From assembly GCF_036017915.1 (NCBI RefSeq), contig NZ_CP107929.1, positions 5,274,001 to 5,338,000 on the forward strand: a stretch of DNA of 64,000 bases. The letters are read 5' to 3'. Numbering within the stretch: the first letter of the stretch is position 1; the number at the start of each line of letters is the position of its first letter. The position numbers and the translations under genes are program-made. The stretch is from Micromonospora sp. NBC_00421. Lineage in GTDB: Bacteria; Actinomycetota; Actinomycetes; Mycobacteriales; Micromonosporaceae. The notes beneath the pieces are model-generated. The model was not told where the DNA came from, searched no databases, and worked only from the letters and a program-made list of their open reading frames with translations. Below, piece by piece: positions 41,816 to 52,589 of the stretch.

Positions 41816-42583
41816 CCGTTCCGTCCCCTTCAGGGTGGTTTCCTCGGCGGTCAGCTCGCGCTGGGGCAGGATCGCCGGGGTGCTGCGGTCGGTCAGCCGG
41901 CCGTCGGGCAGCCGGGCCGGGGTGGCCACCGAGGAGGAGGTGGCGAAGACACCCGGGCCGGGCTTCGGGCCCGGGTAGTTGCCGGGGCGGAACCGGGCCT
42001 TCATGGTGGCGACCTGGTCCATCTTGTCTTCCTTGCGCCGCTCGACGTGGGCCAGCACCATCGCGCCGATCGCCGCCGTGATCAGCAGCGCGGAGGTCAG
42101 CTCGAAGGCGAGGACGTACTTGGTGAAGAGCAGCCGGGCGATGCCCTGCACGTTGCCCTCCGCGTTGGCCTGCTCCAGACCGACCGCGGCGACCCCGTTC
42201 AGGGCCCGGTAGAGGCCGGTGCCGACCAGCCCGGCGAAGCCGAGCCCGAGCACCACCGCGGCGATCCGCTGACCGCGCAGCGTCTCGATCAGCGAGTCGG
42301 AGGCGTCCCGACCGACAAGCATCAGTACGAACAGGAACAGCATCATGATCGCGCCGGTGTAGACGATGATCTGCACCATGCCGATGAACGGCCCGGCCTG
42401 CAGGACGTAGAACACGCCGAGGCAGAGCATGGTGAGCACCAGGAAGAGCGCCGAGTGCACGGCGTTGCGCGCCCAGACCATGCCGATCGCGCCGATCAGC
42501 GCCAACGGGGCGAGGATCCAGAAGGTGACCTCCTCACCCCCGGTCACCTGGCCCGCCGCGGCGAGCACCGTGGACGTGTTCAT
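41813..42583 (-). CDS. nuoJ: NADH-quinone oxidoreductase subunit J
   Basis: 256 aa; five membrane helices in the first 170 residues ([36 protein letters not shown] with the conserved pi-bulge Tyr/Gly). The C-terminal 80 residues are a hydrophilic extension common in actinobacteria. The ATG overlaps the nuoI stop; its own stop is inside element copy C. Confidence 0.95.
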   Translation of the reverse strand: MNTSTVLAAAGQVTGGEEVTFWILAPLALIGAIGMVWARNAVHSALFLVLTMLCLGVFYVLQAGPFIGMVQIIVYTGAIMMLFLFVLMLVGRDASDSLIETLRGQRIAAVVLGLGFAGLVGTGLYRALNGVAAVGLEQANAEGNVQGIARLLFTKYVLAFELTSALLITAAIGAMVLAHVERRKEDKMDQVATMKARFRPGNYPGPKPGPGVFATSSSVATPARLPDGRLTDRSTPAILPQRELTAEETTLKGTER

Positions 42584-43239
42584 GCTCCGGCTCCCTTGCC
42601 CGCTGCCGTGCCATCGGCCGCACCGGCCCGCTGGGCCGCCTGCTCGGCACCCGGGAAGGTCACCCCGGGGTGCTCCTCGACCCGGTAGCCGCCGGGCCCC
42701 ATCGGGGACTGCTCGGCCCCGGCCGAGGTGCCCGGGTTGGTCAGCGCGCCGACGTAGTAGTCCTTCTCGCTGTCACCGAGCCGCATCGGGTGCGGCGGCT
42801 GCTCCATACCTTCGAGCAGCGGAGCGAGCAACTGCTCCTTGGTGAAGATCAGGTCCTGCCGGTTGTCCCGGGCCAGCTCGTACTCGTTGCTCATGGTCAG
42901 CGAACGGGTCGGGCAGGCCTCGATGCAGAGCCCGCAGAAGATGCACCGGGCGTAGTTGATCTGGTAGACGCTGGCGTACCGCTCGCCCGGCGAGAAGCGC
43001 TGCTCGTCGGTGTTGTCGCCGCCCTCGACGAAGATCGCATCCGCCGGGCAGGCCCAGGCGCACAGCTCGCAGCCGATGCACTTCTCCAGGCCGTCCGGGT
43101 GCCGGTTGAGGATGTGCCGCCCGTGGTAGCGCGGCGCCGAGACCGGCGGCTTGAACGGGTAGTCGGTGGTGACGACCTTCCTGAACATGTGCGAGAAGGT
43201 GACTCCGAAGCCCTTGAACGTTCCGGTGATCGCGCCCAC
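42580..43239 (-). CDS. nuoI: NADH-quinone oxidoreductase subunit I
   Basis: 219 aa from the GTG 6 nt after GGAGG; longer readings run into nuoH. Two [4Fe-4S] motifs [12 protein letters not shown] and [12 protein letters not shown] carry clusters N6a and N6b. The last 60 residues are low-complexity. Membrane-facing arm subunit. Confidence 0.95.
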   Translation of the reverse strand: MGAITGTFKGFGVTFSHMFRKVVTTDYPFKPPVSAPRYHGRHILNRHPDGLEKCIGCELCAWACPADAIFVEGGDNTDEQRFSPGERYASVYQINYARCIFCGLCIEACPTRSLTMSNEYELARDNRQDLIFTKEQLLAPLLEGMEQPPHPMRLGDSEKDYYVGALTNPGTSAGAEQSPMGPGGYRVEEHPGVTFPGAEQAAQRAGAADGTAAGKGAGA

Positions 43240-43240
43240 G

Positions 43241-44593
43241 TCACACCTCCTTGGAGTCGGAGCCGGTGGCGATGTTGGCCGGCTCCCGCTCGGCGACCAC
43301 GCGCTTGGTGCGCGGGCTCGGCGGTACCTGTAGATCCAGCGGGGGCAGCGGGAAGCTGCCGTACGGCCGGCTGTCGGCCTGTTCCTGCGGGGTCGGCTTC
43401 GGGGTCGGCTTGCGGCTCGGCCAGAGCAGCGTCGCCAGCAGCAGCACGCCCGCGCCGACGGCGGTGGCGAGCAGCCGGTCCCGCGACTGCCAGTCCTCGA
43501 TGGAGCGCAGCCCGGCCAGGACCAGGATCCAGACCAGGTTGATCGGGAGCAGCACCTTCCAGCCGAAGCGCATGAACTGGTCGTAGCGCAGCCGGGGCAG
43601 GGTGCCCCGGAGCCAGACGAAGACGAAGACCAGCAGCAGCACCTTGCCGAAGAACCAGAGCATCGGCCACCAACCGGTGTTGGCGTCCGCCCACAGCGTG
43701 ATCGGCCAGGGGGCCCGCCAGCCACCTAGGAACAGCGTCGTGGTGACCGCGGACATGGTCACCATGGCGACGTACTCGGAGAGCATGAAGAGCGCGAACT
43801 TCAGCGAGCTGTACTCGGTCATGAAGCCGGCGACCAGCTCCGACTCCGCCTCGGGCAGGTCGAACGGCGCCCGGTTGGTCTCCCCGACGGTGGCGATGAA
43901 GAAGATGATGAAGCTGGGCAGCAGCAGGATCGCGTACCAGCCCGGGGCGGGGATCTCGACGCCGGCGATGGTGAGCCGGGTGGCGTCCCCCTGGGCGGCG
44001 ACGATCCCGCTGGTGGACATGGTGCCGGCGGTCATGAACACCGCGACGATGCTCAGCCCCATGGCGACCTCGTAGGAGATCATCTGGGCGCTGGAGCGCA
44101 GCCCGCCGAGCAGCGGGTAGGTCGAGCCGGAGGCCCAGCCGCCGAGCACGATGCCGTAGACGGCCAGCGACGAGCAGGCCAGCAGCACCAGCACCGCCAC
44201 CGGCACGTCGGTGACCTGCAACGGCGTCTGGTGGCCGAAGATGCTCACCATCGGGCCGAACGGGATCACCGACAGCGCGGTGACCGCACAGACCACCGAG
44301 ATGACCGGCGCGAAGAAGTAGACCACCTTGTCGGCGGACTTCGGGAGGATGTCCTCCTTGAAGGCCATCTTGAGGCCGTCGGCGAGGGTCTGCAGCAGGC
44401 CGAACGGGCCGACCTGGTTGGGGCCGGGCCGGACCTGCATGTAGCCGACGACCCGGCGCTCGAACCAGACGCCGAGCAGGGTGGCGAGCAGACCGAAGAC
44501 GAAGGCGAAGACGATCTTGATGAGGACCAGCCACCACGGGTCCCGGCCGAAGTCGGCAAGCGTCGGGTCCTGCGCCAGGAGGAGGGTGTTCAC
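43241..44593 (-). CDS. nuoH: NADH-quinone oxidoreductase subunit H
   Basis: 450 aa, GTG overlapping the nuoG stop. Quinone-site subunit; [24 protein letters not shown] and [19 protein letters not shown] are the conserved loops. Extended C-terminus of about 60 hydrophilic residues. Confidence 0.96.
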   Translation of the reverse strand: MNTLLLAQDPTLADFGRDPWWLVLIKIVFAFVFGLLATLLGVWFERRVVGYMQVRPGPNQVGPFGLLQTLADGLKMAFKEDILPKSADKVVYFFAPVISVVCAVTALSVIPFGPMVSIFGHQTPLQVTDVPVAVLVLLACSSLAVYGIVLGGWASGSTYPLLGGLRSSAQMISYEVAMGLSIVAVFMTAGTMSTSGIVAAQGDATRLTIAGVEIPAPGWYAILLLPSFIIFFIATVGETNRAPFDLPEAESELVAGFMTEYSSLKFALFMLSEYVAMVTMSAVTTTLFLGGWRAPWPITLWADANTGWWPMLWFFGKVLLLVFVFVWLRGTLPRLRYDQFMRFGWKVLLPINLVWILVLAGLRSIEDWQSRDRLLATAVGAGVLLLATLLWPSRKPTPKPTPQEQADSRPYGSFPLPPLDLQVPPSPRTKRVVAEREPANIATGSDSKEV

Positions 44594-47016
44594 TGTGCAC
44601 CTCCGGAGATCCGGACCACCGTGCCGGACGCGGTGCCGAGGCTGCGCCGGACGGTCGAACCGGGCGAGTTGGTCGGCAGCCAGACGACGCCGTCGGGCAT
44701 CTCGGTGATGGCCGCCGGCAGGGTGACCGCACCCCGGTCGGTGCCGACCGTGACCGGGTCACCGTCGGCCACGCCGAGCGTCTCGGCGGTGCCCTTGCCC
44801 AGCCGGACCACCGGCGGACGGCCGGTGCCGGCGAGGTGCTCGTCACCGTCGGTGAGGCTGCCCAGGTCGATCAGCTGGTGCCAGGTGGCGAGCACCGCCT
44901 CGCCCGCACCCGGCTGGGGCACGGACCCCGGGGCGACCGAGGGGGTGACCGGCCGGTCGGCCCGGGTCGGCGGCAGCGCGCCCAACTCCCGGCGGACGCT
45001 CGTCACGTCGCCGGTGCCGAGCCGCACGTCGAGCTGCGCGGCGATCGCGTCCAGCACCCGGCCGTCGGTCATCGCGGCGGTGTGCAGCACCGCCTCGAAG
45101 GTGCGCAGCCGGCCCTCCCAGTCCAGGAAGCTGCCGGCCTTCTCCACCACCGGGGCGACCGGGAGCACCACGTCCGCCCGACGGGCCACCGCCGAGTTAC
45201 GCAGCTCCAGGCTGACCAGGAAGGGCACCGCGTCGAGGGCCTGCTCGGCCAGCCTCGGGTCGGCCAGGTCGGCCGGGTCCACCCCGGCCACCACCAGGGC
45301 GCCGAGCTGGCCGCCCGCGGCGGCGGCCAGGATCTGGTCGGTGTCCCGACCGGCCTGGCTGGGGATCACCCCGGCCGGAATGTCCCACGCCTCGCCCAAC
45401 TCGGCGCGGGCCGACGGCTCGGTCACCGGACGCCCGCCGGGCAGCAGGTTGGGCAGGCAGCCCGCGTCGACCGCACCCCGGTCGCCCGCGCGACGCGGCA
45501 CCCAGGCCAGCTTCGCACCGGTACGCCGGGCGACGTCCGCGGCGGCGGAGAGGCCACCGGGCACGCCGGCCAGCCGCTCGCCGACGAACAGGATCGCGCC
45601 CTCGGCGCTCAGCGCCTCGGCCACCGTGTCGTGCTCGGCGAGCACGCTCGCCTCCTCGCCCGGCACCACCCGGGCCAGCTTGGCCCCGAGCTTCTCCAGG
45701 CCACGGGTGGCGAACGGGGCGATCGCGTACACCGTCAGCTTCTTCTTCAGGTACGCCTTGCGCAGCCGCAGGAAGAGGATCGGGCACTCCTCCTCCGGCT
45801 CCAGGCCGACAAGCACCACCGTGGACGCCTTCTCCACGTCGGCGTAGGTCACGTCGGTGACCCCGGCGACGGTGCTGGCCAGGAAGTCGGCCTCCTCGCG
45901 GGAGACCGGCCGGGCCCGGAAGTCGATGTCGTTGGTGTTCAGGGCGACCCGGGCGAACTTCGCGTACGCGTAGGCGTCCTCGACGGTCAGCCGGCCACCG
46001 GTCAGCACCGCCGTGCCGCGACCCTCGTCGCGGGCGGCCCGCAGCCCGTCGGCGGCCCGGGTCAGCGCCTCGCTCCAGGACGCCTCGCGCAGCTCACCGG
46101 ACTCCTCGTCGCGGACCAGCGGGGTGCTCAACCGGTCGAAGGCGCGGGTGTACTGGAAGCCCCACCGCCCCTTGTCGCAGTTCCACTCCTCGTTGACCTG
46201 CGGGTCGTCGCCGGCGAGCCGACGCAGCACCTTGCCCCGCCGCCAGTCGGTGCGCTGGGCGCAGCCGGCCGAGCAGTGCTCGCAGACGCTCGGGCTGGAG
46301 ACCAGGTCGAACGGGCGGGCCCGGAACCGGTACTGCGCCCCGGTGAGCGCGCCGACCGGGCAGATCTGCACGGTGTTGCCGGAGAAGTACGAGTTGAACG
46401 GGACGTCGCCCTCGTCGCCCTCCGCGCCGTACGCGTCGTCCCGGTAGATGTTGATCTCTTCGGCGGACGACCGGCCCATCAGGTCGATGAACTTGTCGCC
46501 GGCGATCTCTTCGGAGAACCTGGTGCAGCGCTGGCAGAGCACGCAGCGCTCCCGGTCCAGCAGCACCTGGGTGCTGATCTCCATCGGCTTGACGTACTCC
46601 CGCTTGTGCTCGTGAAAGCGGGAGTCGGTGCGGCCGGTGGACATCGCCTGGTTCTGGAGCGGGCACTCACCACCCTTGTCGCACATCGGGCAGTCCAGCG
46701 GGTGGTTGAGCAGCAGCAGCTCCATCACCCCCTCCTGCGCCTTCTTGGCGACCGGGGAGCTGAGCTGGGTGCGGACCACCATGCCCTCGGCGACGGTCTG
46801 GGTGCACGAGGCGACCGGCTTGCGCTGCCCCTCCACCTCGACCAGGCACTGCCGGCAGGCGCCGGCCGGGGCCAGCAGCGGGTGGTCGCAGAACCGCGGG
46901 ATCTCGGTGCCCAACTGCTCGGCGACCCGGATCAGCAGCGCCCCCTTGGGGGCGGTGACCTCGACGCCGTCGATGGTGAGCGTCACGGTCTCGGTCTGCT
47001 TGGCTACGTCGGTCAT
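44590..47016 (-). CDS. nuoG: NADH-quinone oxidoreductase subunit G
   Basis: 808 aa. [2Fe-2S] N1b ligands C43, C54, C57, C71; N5 ligands H105, C109, C112, C118; N4 ligands start at C158, C161, C164. An extra C-x2-C-x3-C...C set (CEHCSAGC, then [10 protein letters not shown]) is the N7 cluster site, retained in only some bacteria. The C-terminal molybdopterin-oxidoreductase-like domain has no cofactor motif. Element copy D precedes the gene and gives its Shine-Dalgarno. Confidence 0.96.
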   Translation of the reverse strand: MTDVAKQTETVTLTIDGVEVTAPKGALLIRVAEQLGTEIPRFCDHPLLAPAGACRQCLVEVEGQRKPVASCTQTVAEGMVVRTQLSSPVAKKAQEGVMELLLLNHPLDCPMCDKGGECPLQNQAMSTGRTDSRFHEHKREYVKPMEISTQVLLDRERCVLCQRCTRFSEEIAGDKFIDLMGRSSAEEINIYRDDAYGAEGDEGDVPFNSYFSGNTVQICPVGALTGAQYRFRARPFDLVSSPSVCEHCSAGCAQRTDWRRGKVLRRLAGDDPQVNEEWNCDKGRWGFQYTRAFDRLSTPLVRDEESGELREASWSEALTRAADGLRAARDEGRGTAVLTGGRLTVEDAYAYAKFARVALNTNDIDFRARPVSREEADFLASTVAGVTDVTYADVEKASTVVLVGLEPEEECPILFLRLRKAYLKKKLTVYAIAPFATRGLEKLGAKLARVVPGEEASVLAEHDTVAEALSAEGAILFVGERLAGVPGGLSAAADVARRTGAKLAWVPRRAGDRGAVDAGCLPNLLPGGRPVTEPSARAELGEAWDIPAGVIPSQAGRDTDQILAAAAGGQLGALVVAGVDPADLADPRLAEQALDAVPFLVSLELRNSAVARRADVVLPVAPVVEKAGSFLDWEGRLRTFEAVLHTAAMTDGRVLDAIAAQLDVRLGTGDVTSVRRELGALPPTRADRPVTPSVAPGSVPQPGAGEAVLATWHQLIDLGSLTDGDEHLAGTGRPPVVRLGKGTAETLGVADGDPVTVGTDRGAVTLPAAITEMPDGVVWLPTNSPGSTVRRSLGTASGTVVRISGGAQ

Positions 47017-47023
47017 CAGAGTC

Positions 47024-47071
47024 GCCTTTCATTCGCGACTGCGGGACTCGCAAGCTCGTTCCTCGCGCTCA
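47024..47071 (-). repeat. Intergenic element copy D (nuoF-nuoG)
   Basis: 48 bp. Its leading TGA follows the nuoF stop without a gap (TGATGAGCGCGAGG), and it ends CGCAGTCGCGAATGAAAGGC with GAAAGG 8 nt before the nuoG ATG. The middle 14 bp differ from all other copies. Confidence 0.9.
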
Positions 47072-48388
47072 TCAGTGAGCTCCAACCAGCTGCTTGTCGG
47101 AGAGCTTCGGCGCGGTACGCCCCTCGATGTAGTCGAGGTAGTCCTGCTTGAAGTACTGCAACGACGAGGTCACCGAGCTGGTCGCACCGTCGCCCAGACC
47201 GCAGAACGAGCGGCCGAGGATGTTGTCGCAGGTGTCGAGCAGGGTGTCCAGGTCCTCGTGGGTGCCCTGACCGGCCAGGATGCGCCGGTAGACCCGCACC
47301 ATCCAGTAGTTGCCCTCGCGGCACGGGGTGCACTTGCCGCACGACTCGTGGTGGTAGAACTCCAGCCACCGGTAGGTCGCGTAGACCGGGCAGTCCTGGT
47401 CGGAGAAGATCTGGGTGGCCGTGGTGCCCAGGATCGAGCCGGCCGCCGCCACCCCCTCGAAGTCCAGCGGCACGTCCAGGTGTTCGGCGGTGAGCAGCGG
47501 GGTGGACGATCCCCCGGGCGTCCAGAACCTGAGCTGGTGACCGGGCTGCATGCCGCCGGCCAGCTCGATCAGCTCGCGCAGGGTGACACCCAGCCCGCAC
47601 TCGAACTGGCCCGGGTTGACGATCCGACCGGAGAGCGAGTAGATCATCGGCCCGGACGACTTCTCCGTGCCCATGGTCTTCCACCAGTCCGCGCCGCCCA
47701 GCACGATGTACGGCACGCTGGCGATGGTGCCGACGTTGTTGACCACCGTCGGGCTGGCGTACAGGCCGTGGGTGGCCGGGAACGGCGGGCGGAGCCGGGG
47801 CTGACCCCGGAACCCCTCCAGCGAGTCCAGCAGCGCCGTCTCCTCGCCGCAGATGTACGCCCCGGCACCCGAGTGCACCACCAGCTCCAGGTCGAACCCG
47901 GTGCCGAGGATGTTGCGCCCGAGGTAACCCTTGGCCTGTGCCTCGGCCACCGCGTTGCGCAGCCGGCGGGCGGCGTGCACCGCCTCGCCGCGGATGTAGA
48001 TGTAGGCCCGGTTGGCCCGGATCGCGTACGAGGCGATGATGACGCCCTCGACCAGCGCGTGCGGGTCGTGGGTCATCAGCGGCAGGTCCTTGCAGGTGCC
48101 CGGCTCGCCCTCGTCGGCGTTGACCACCAGGTAATGCGGCTTGCCGTCGCCCTGTGGGATGAAACCCCACTTCAGGCCGGTGGGGAAGCCCGCGCCACCC
48201 CGCCCGCGCAGCCCGGAGTCCTTGATCAGCTGGATCAGGTCGTCCGGGTGGGCCTTGAGGGCCTTGCGCAGCGCGGCGTAGCCGTCGAGCTTCTCGTAGG
48301 TGCCGATCCGCCAGGCGTCCGGCGAGATCCAGCGCCGGGTGAGCACGGGAGTCAGCTTGGCCAGGGTCTCCGGCCGGGGAGTGGTCAC
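47072..48388 (-). CDS. nuoF: NADH-quinone oxidoreductase subunit F
   Basis: 438 aa, GTG overlapping the nuoE stop. NADH site GRGGAGFPTGLKW, FMN site VVNADEGEPGTCKD, and [4Fe-4S] N3 motif SCGKCTPCREG. Entry point of electrons. Confidence 0.97.
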   Translation of the reverse strand: MTTPRPETLAKLTPVLTRRWISPDAWRIGTYEKLDGYAALRKALKAHPDDLIQLIKDSGLRGRGGAGFPTGLKWGFIPQGDGKPHYLVVNADEGEPGTCKDLPLMTHDPHALVEGVIIASYAIRANRAYIYIRGEAVHAARRLRNAVAEAQAKGYLGRNILGTGFDLELVVHSGAGAYICGEETALLDSLEGFRGQPRLRPPFPATHGLYASPTVVNNVGTIASVPYIVLGGADWWKTMGTEKSSGPMIYSLSGRIVNPGQFECGLGVTLRELIELAGGMQPGHQLRFWTPGGSSTPLLTAEHLDVPLDFEGVAAAGSILGTTATQIFSDQDCPVYATYRWLEFYHHESCGKCTPCREGNYWMVRVYRRILAGQGTHEDLDTLLDTCDNILGRSFCGLGDGATSSVTSSLQYFKQDYLDYIEGRTAPKLSDKQLVGAH

Positions 48389-49350
48389 TTCTGGGCCCCC
48401 GTCTCGCTCGCGACGGCGGAGCCCGCGCCGGCAGCGCCCGTTTCCGCCTCGGCTTCCTTGAGGTTGCGCTGCTGCGCGCCGGCCTCGTCGCCGGCGGGCT
48501 TGCCGTCACCGGCGGGAGCGTTCGCGGCCACCCCGGCCGCCTGCGCCGCCTGCGCGTCACGGGGTGCCGGCGGTGCGCCGTCGGTCGGGACCTTGACGCC
48601 GGGGGCGGTCGGGGCCTTGGCGGCTTCGGCCTTCGCCTTCGCCTCGGCAGCGGCCCGGTCGGCCTCGGCCTTGCTGCGGATCGGGGTCTTCGGGTCGTAA
48701 CCCGGCGCCGAGATGCCGTGCTGCTCGGCCAGCCGCAGGCCGCGCAGGGTGGCCTCGCCCGGCCCGCCGTCGGCGACCGCGCCGTCACGCTCGTCGGCGA
48801 ACCCGGCGAGCTGCACCGCCATCTCCTTGAGCGTGCAGAGCCGGGCACCCCGGGTCGGCATCGGCCGGCCCCCGGCGCGCAGCTCGTCCACCACGCCGAC
48901 CGCGCCCTGCGGGTCGACGCCGTCGAAGAAGTCGTAGTTGACCGTCATCACCGGGCCGTAGTCGCAGGCCGCCAGGCACTCGGCGTGCTCCAGGGTGATC
49001 TTCCCGTCGGCGGTCGTCTCGTCGTGCCCGACGCCCAGGTGCTCGACCAGGGTGTCGTAGACCTCCTGGCCGCCGAGCACGTTGCACATCGTGTTGGTGC
49101 AGACGCTGACCAGGTAGTCACCTGTGGGCCGGCGCTTGTACATGGTGTAGAAGGTGGCCACCGCGCCGACCTGGGCCTTGTTCAGCCCCAGCACCTCGGC
49201 GCAGAACGTCACCCCGGCCGGGGAGACGTAGCCCTCCTCGGCCTGCACCAGGTGCAGCAGCGGCAGCAGCGCCGAGCGGGACCGGTCGGCCGGGTACCGG
49301 GCGATGATCTCCCGAGCCCGGGTCCGGGTCTCTTCAGTAAACGTCGTCAT
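48385..49350 (-). CDS. nuoE: NADH-quinone oxidoreductase subunit E
   Basis: 321 aa; thioredoxin-like [2Fe-2S] N1a ligands in CTNTMC and CLAACDYGP. Beyond residue 215 the protein continues with about 100 Ala/Lys/Glu- and Pro-rich residues not needed for the fold. The DNA of its last codons (GCCGTCGCGAGCGAGA) resembles the end of the intergenic element. ATGA overlap with nuoD. Confidence 0.94.
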   Translation of the reverse strand: MTTFTEETRTRAREIIARYPADRSRSALLPLLHLVQAEEGYVSPAGVTFCAEVLGLNKAQVGAVATFYTMYKRRPTGDYLVSVCTNTMCNVLGGQEVYDTLVEHLGVGHDETTADGKITLEHAECLAACDYGPVMTVNYDFFDGVDPQGAVGVVDELRAGGRPMPTRGARLCTLKEMAVQLAGFADERDGAVADGGPGEATLRGLRLAEQHGISAPGYDPKTPIRSKAEADRAAAEAKAKAEAAKAPTAPGVKVPTDGAPPAPRDAQAAQAAGVAANAPAGDGKPAGDEAGAQQRNLKEAEAETGAAGAGSAVASETGAQK

Positions 49351-50672
49351 CGGTCACAACCACCCATCACGGGGTCCAGCGAGGCGCCACCGGCGATCAC
49401 GTCGGCGATCAGGCCGCCCTCGGCCATCGCCGGGAGGGCCTGGAGGTTGACGAAACTCGGCTCCCGGTAGTGCACCCGGTAGGGCCGGGTGCCACCGTCG
49501 GAGACCGCGTGCACGCCCAGCTCGCCCCGGGGCGACTCGATGCCGACGTACACCTGGCCCGGCGGGACCCGGAAGCCCTCGGTGACCAGCTTGAAGTGGT
49601 GGATCAGCGACTCCATCGACTGACCCATGATCTTGGCGACGTGCTCCAGCGAGTTGCCCATGCCGTCCACGCCGATGGCCAGCTGCGCCGGCCAGGCGAT
49701 CTTGCGGTCGGCGACCATCACCGGGCCCGGCTGCAGCCGGTCCAGCGCCTGCTCGACCAGCTTGAGCGACTCCCGGATCTCGGCCAGCCGGACCAGGTAG
49801 CGGCCCCAGACGTCGCCGTCCGGGTGGGTCGGCACGTCGAACTCGTAGCTCTCGTAGCCGCAGTACGGCATGGTCTTGCGCAGGTCCCAGCCGAGGCCGG
49901 CGGAGCGCAGCACCGGACCGGTCACGCCGAGCGCGAGACAGGCGGTCGTGTCGAGCACCGCGACGCCCTGGGTGCGCTCGGTCCAGATCGGCTGGCCGGA
50001 GAGGAGGTCCTCGTACTCCTTGAGCTTCTTCGGCATCATCTTGAGGAAGTCGCGGATCTTGACGATCGCCGCGTCCGGCACGTCCTGCGCCACCCCGCCC
50101 GGCCGGACGTAGGCGTGGTTCATCCGCAGGCCGGTGATGGTCTCGAAGATGTCGAGGATGTACTCCCGCTCGCGGAAGCCGTACAGCATGATCGAGATCG
50201 CGCCCAGCTCCATGCCGGTGGTAGCCAGCCACACCAGGTGCGAGGAGATCCGGTTCAGCTCCATCATCAGGACCCGGATCGTGGTGGCCCGCTCGGTGAT
50301 GTCGTCGGTGATGCCGAGCAGCTTCTCCACCGCGAGGCTGTACGCCGTCTCGTTGAAGATCGGGGCGAGGTAGTCCATCCGGGTCACGAAGGTCGAGCCC
50401 TGCACCCAGTTGCGGTACTCGAGGTTCTTCTCGATGCCGGTGTGCAGGTAGCCGACGACCGAACGGGCCTCGCGGACCGTCTCGCCCTCCAGCTCCAGGA
50501 TCAGCCGCAGCACGCCGTGCGTGGACGGGTGCTGCGGACCCATGTTCACGACGATCCGCTCGTCGTTGATCGGGTCGGTGCCGGAGACGACCTGGTCCCA
50601 GTCCCCACCGGTGACGGTGAAGACCCGACCCTCGGTGGTCTCCCGCTCGGTCGCGTAGTTGGACGTGGTCAC
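49347..50672 (-). CDS. nuoD: NADH-quinone oxidoreductase subunit D
   Basis: 441 aa from the GTG overlapping the nuoC stop. The 49-kDa type subunit lining the quinone cavity: [15 protein letters not shown] (His and distal Tyr region), [12 protein letters not shown], and terminal PVMGGCDR. Separate from nuoC, unlike the E. coli CD fusion. Confidence 0.97.
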   Translation of the reverse strand: MTTSNYATERETTEGRVFTVTGGDWDQVVSGTDPINDERIVVNMGPQHPSTHGVLRLILELEGETVREARSVVGYLHTGIEKNLEYRNWVQGSTFVTRMDYLAPIFNETAYSLAVEKLLGITDDITERATTIRVLMMELNRISSHLVWLATTGMELGAISIMLYGFREREYILDIFETITGLRMNHAYVRPGGVAQDVPDAAIVKIRDFLKMMPKKLKEYEDLLSGQPIWTERTQGVAVLDTTACLALGVTGPVLRSAGLGWDLRKTMPYCGYESYEFDVPTHPDGDVWGRYLVRLAEIRESLKLVEQALDRLQPGPVMVADRKIAWPAQLAIGVDGMGNSLEHVAKIMGQSMESLIHHFKLVTEGFRVPPGQVYVGIESPRGELGVHAVSDGGTRPYRVHYREPSFVNLQALPAMAEGGLIADVIAGGASLDPVMGGCDR

Positions 50673-51400
50673 TGGTACGACCTCCTGCGGTCCGGCGGCG
50701 GGATCTCGGCGCCCTTGTACTCCACCGGGACGCCGCCGAGCGGGTAGTCCTTGCGCTGCGGGTGGCCCTCCCAGTCGTCCGGCATCAGGATCCGGGTCAG
50801 GTTGGGGTGGCCGTCGAAGACGACACCGAACATGTCGTACGCCTCGCGCTCCTGCCAGTCGGCAGTCGGGTAGACGGCGGTCACGCTGGGCAGGTGCGGG
50901 CTCTCGACGGAGACGGCCGCCTCCAGCCGGACCCGACGCCGGTAGGTCATCGAGGTGAGCAGGTAGACGACGTGCAGCCGGCGCTCGTCGGCACCGAGGT
51001 AGTCCACCCCGGACACCGAGGAGCACAGCTCGAAGCGCAGCGCCAGATCGTCCCGCATCACCTGGCAGACCTCGGCGATCCGCTCCGGGCGCACGTGCAG
51101 GGTCAGCTCGCCCCGGTCGACGACGACCTTCTCGATCGCGTCGCCGAAGTGCGGGTACGCCTCCTCCAGCGCGTCGCGTACCTCGTCGAAGTAGCCCCCG
51201 TAGGGCCGGGGGGCCTCCTCGATCGGGGTGCGTTGGCGGACCAGGCCGCCGTAGCCGGAGACGTCGCCGGTGCCCTGCATGCCGAACATGCCGCGCCCGG
51301 CGGGGCTGGACGGCGGCAGTTCGGCGGGAGCGCCGCTTGTCGCACCGGCCGGGGTGACCGGCACCGGCACCCCGCCATCGTTGGTGCGGTGGTCGGTCAC
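50669..51400 (-). CDS. nuoC: NADH-quinone oxidoreductase subunit C
   Basis: 243 aa from the GTG overlapping the nuoB stop. The first 70 residues are a flexible, low-complexity leader; the conserved part runs from [10 protein letters not shown] through [12 protein letters not shown] and [16 protein letters not shown] to [11 protein letters not shown]. Confidence 0.95.
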   Translation of the reverse strand: MTDHRTNDGGVPVPVTPAGATSGAPAELPPSSPAGRGMFGMQGTGDVSGYGGLVRQRTPIEEAPRPYGGYFDEVRDALEEAYPHFGDAIEKVVVDRGELTLHVRPERIAEVCQVMRDDLALRFELCSSVSGVDYLGADERRLHVVYLLTSMTYRRRVRLEAAVSVESPHLPSVTAVYPTADWQEREAYDMFGVVFDGHPNLTRILMPDDWEGHPQRKDYPLGGVPVEYKGAEIPPPDRRRSYQ

Positions 51401-52074
51401 TTCGGGCCCCCCTGCGATTGGAGGTGGTTCTGGGCGTTCATCCAGTTCTCGATCCGCAGCTGCTCCTCGCGCCCCTCGCGGACCGCCTTCGTCCACTCGG
51501 CGCGACGGGCCTTGTCGTTGCGGTACGACGACGGCATCGAGCCGTACGGCACCACGGGCACGTCACCGCGCTCCAGGCGGGCCGCCTGCATCTTGCGGCC
51601 GTTCGGGCCCAGCGGCTCGTACATGATCTTCTCGCGGAGCTTGAGGATCGCGTCGATGAGCATCTCGGGGCGGGGCGGGCAGCCCGGCAGGTACATGTCG
51701 ACCGGGACCACGTGGTCGACGCCCTGGACGATGGCGTAGTTGTTGAACATGCCGCCGCTGCTGGCGCAGACACCCATGGAGAGCACCCAGCGGGGCTCGG
51801 CCATCTGGTCGTAGATCTGGCGCAGCACGGGGGCCATCTTCTGACTCACCCGGCCGGCCACGATCATCAGGTCGGCCTGGCGCGGCGAGGCCCGGAAGAC
51901 CTCCATGCCCCAGCGGCCCATGTCGTAGTGCGGGCCACCGGCCGCCATCATCTCGATGGCGCAGCAGGCCAGGCCGAAGGTGGCGCCCCAGACGGACGAC
52001 TTCCGCGACCAGTTGACCAGCTTCTCCACGGAGGTGAGCAGGACGCCGGCGGGGAGTTTCTCCTCGATGCCCAT
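51397..52074 (-). CDS. nuoB: NADH-quinone oxidoreductase subunit B
   Basis: 225 aa from the ATG giving [10 protein letters not shown]. Ligands of the terminal cluster N2: CC pair in [21 protein letters not shown], and LPGCPPRPE. Contacts NuoD at the quinone site. Confidence 0.97.
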   Translation of the reverse strand: MGIEEKLPAGVLLTSVEKLVNWSRKSSVWGATFGLACCAIEMMAAGGPHYDMGRWGMEVFRASPRQADLMIVAGRVSQKMAPVLRQIYDQMAEPRWVLSMGVCASSGGMFNNYAIVQGVDHVVPVDMYLPGCPPRPEMLIDAILKLREKIMYEPLGPNGRKMQAARLERGDVPVVPYGSMPSSYRNDKARRAEWTKAVREGREEQLRIENWMNAQNHLQSQGGPK

Positions 52075-52088
52075 CTGACGTTCCTCCC

Positions 52089-52454
52089 TCAGTCCCAGTC
52101 CAGGCCGCCGCGACGCCACACATAGGCGTACGCGACGAAGACCGCGACGATGAACAGGACCATCTCCACGAAGCCGAAGATCGGCAGGGCGTCGAAGGAG
52201 ACCGCCCAGGGGTAGAGGAAGATGATCTCGATGTCGAAGACGATGAAGAGCATCGCCGTCAGGTAGAACTTGATCGGGAACCGTCCGCCGCCCACCGGCT
52301 GCGGGCTAGGCTCGATCCCACACTCGTATGCCTCGAGCTTGGCCTTGTTGTAGCGCCGGGGACCGGCGAAGCGGGCGGCGGCCACGGAGAACAGCGAGAA
52401 CGCCGCGGCGAGGGCGAACAGCCCGATGATCGGTGCGTAAGGCGAGAGCGACAT
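52089..52454 (-). CDS. nuoA: NADH-quinone oxidoreductase subunit A
   Basis: 121 aa, first gene of the operon, ATG after AGGAG. Three helices with the family loop YECGIEP and [14 protein letters not shown]. Confidence 0.97.
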   Translation of the reverse strand: MSLSPYAPIIGLFALAAAFSLFSVAAARFAGPRRYNKAKLEAYECGIEPSPQPVGGGRFPIKFYLTAMLFIVFDIEIIFLYPWAVSFDALPIFGFVEMVLFIVAVFVAYAYVWRRGGLDWD

Positions 52455-52499
52455 CTTTTCTCCTGCTCGTCCTTCCCCTGCCCCAGGTGCTTGACGAAA

Positions 52500-52514
52500 T
52501 TCACACTATTCACA
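52500..52514 (-). promoter_or_regulatory. Direct repeat upstream of nuoA, possible regulator site
   Basis: On the minus strand, TGTGAATAGTGTGAA contains GTGAAT-like hexamers 9 bp apart, about 46-60 bp before the nuoA start. The half-site TGTGAA equals half of the Streptomyces Rex operator (TGTGAAC...GTTCACA), but the arrangement is direct, not inverted. Confidence 0.35.
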
Positions 52515-52515
52515 T

Positions 52516-52540
52516 CCCCCGTGACTGCCGTCAGCGGGGG
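52516..52540 (-). terminator. Hairpin between menJ and nuoA
   Basis: CCCCCGTGAC and GTCA(G)CGGGGG pair with one bulged G around a TGCC loop, 50 nt after the menJ stop. It probably ends menJ transcription before the nuo promoter. Confidence 0.6.
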
Positions 52541-52589
52541 TCGATCCCTGCCCGTGCCGGGGCCGTCGTTGGCCCTGGCCCGGTCGCGC

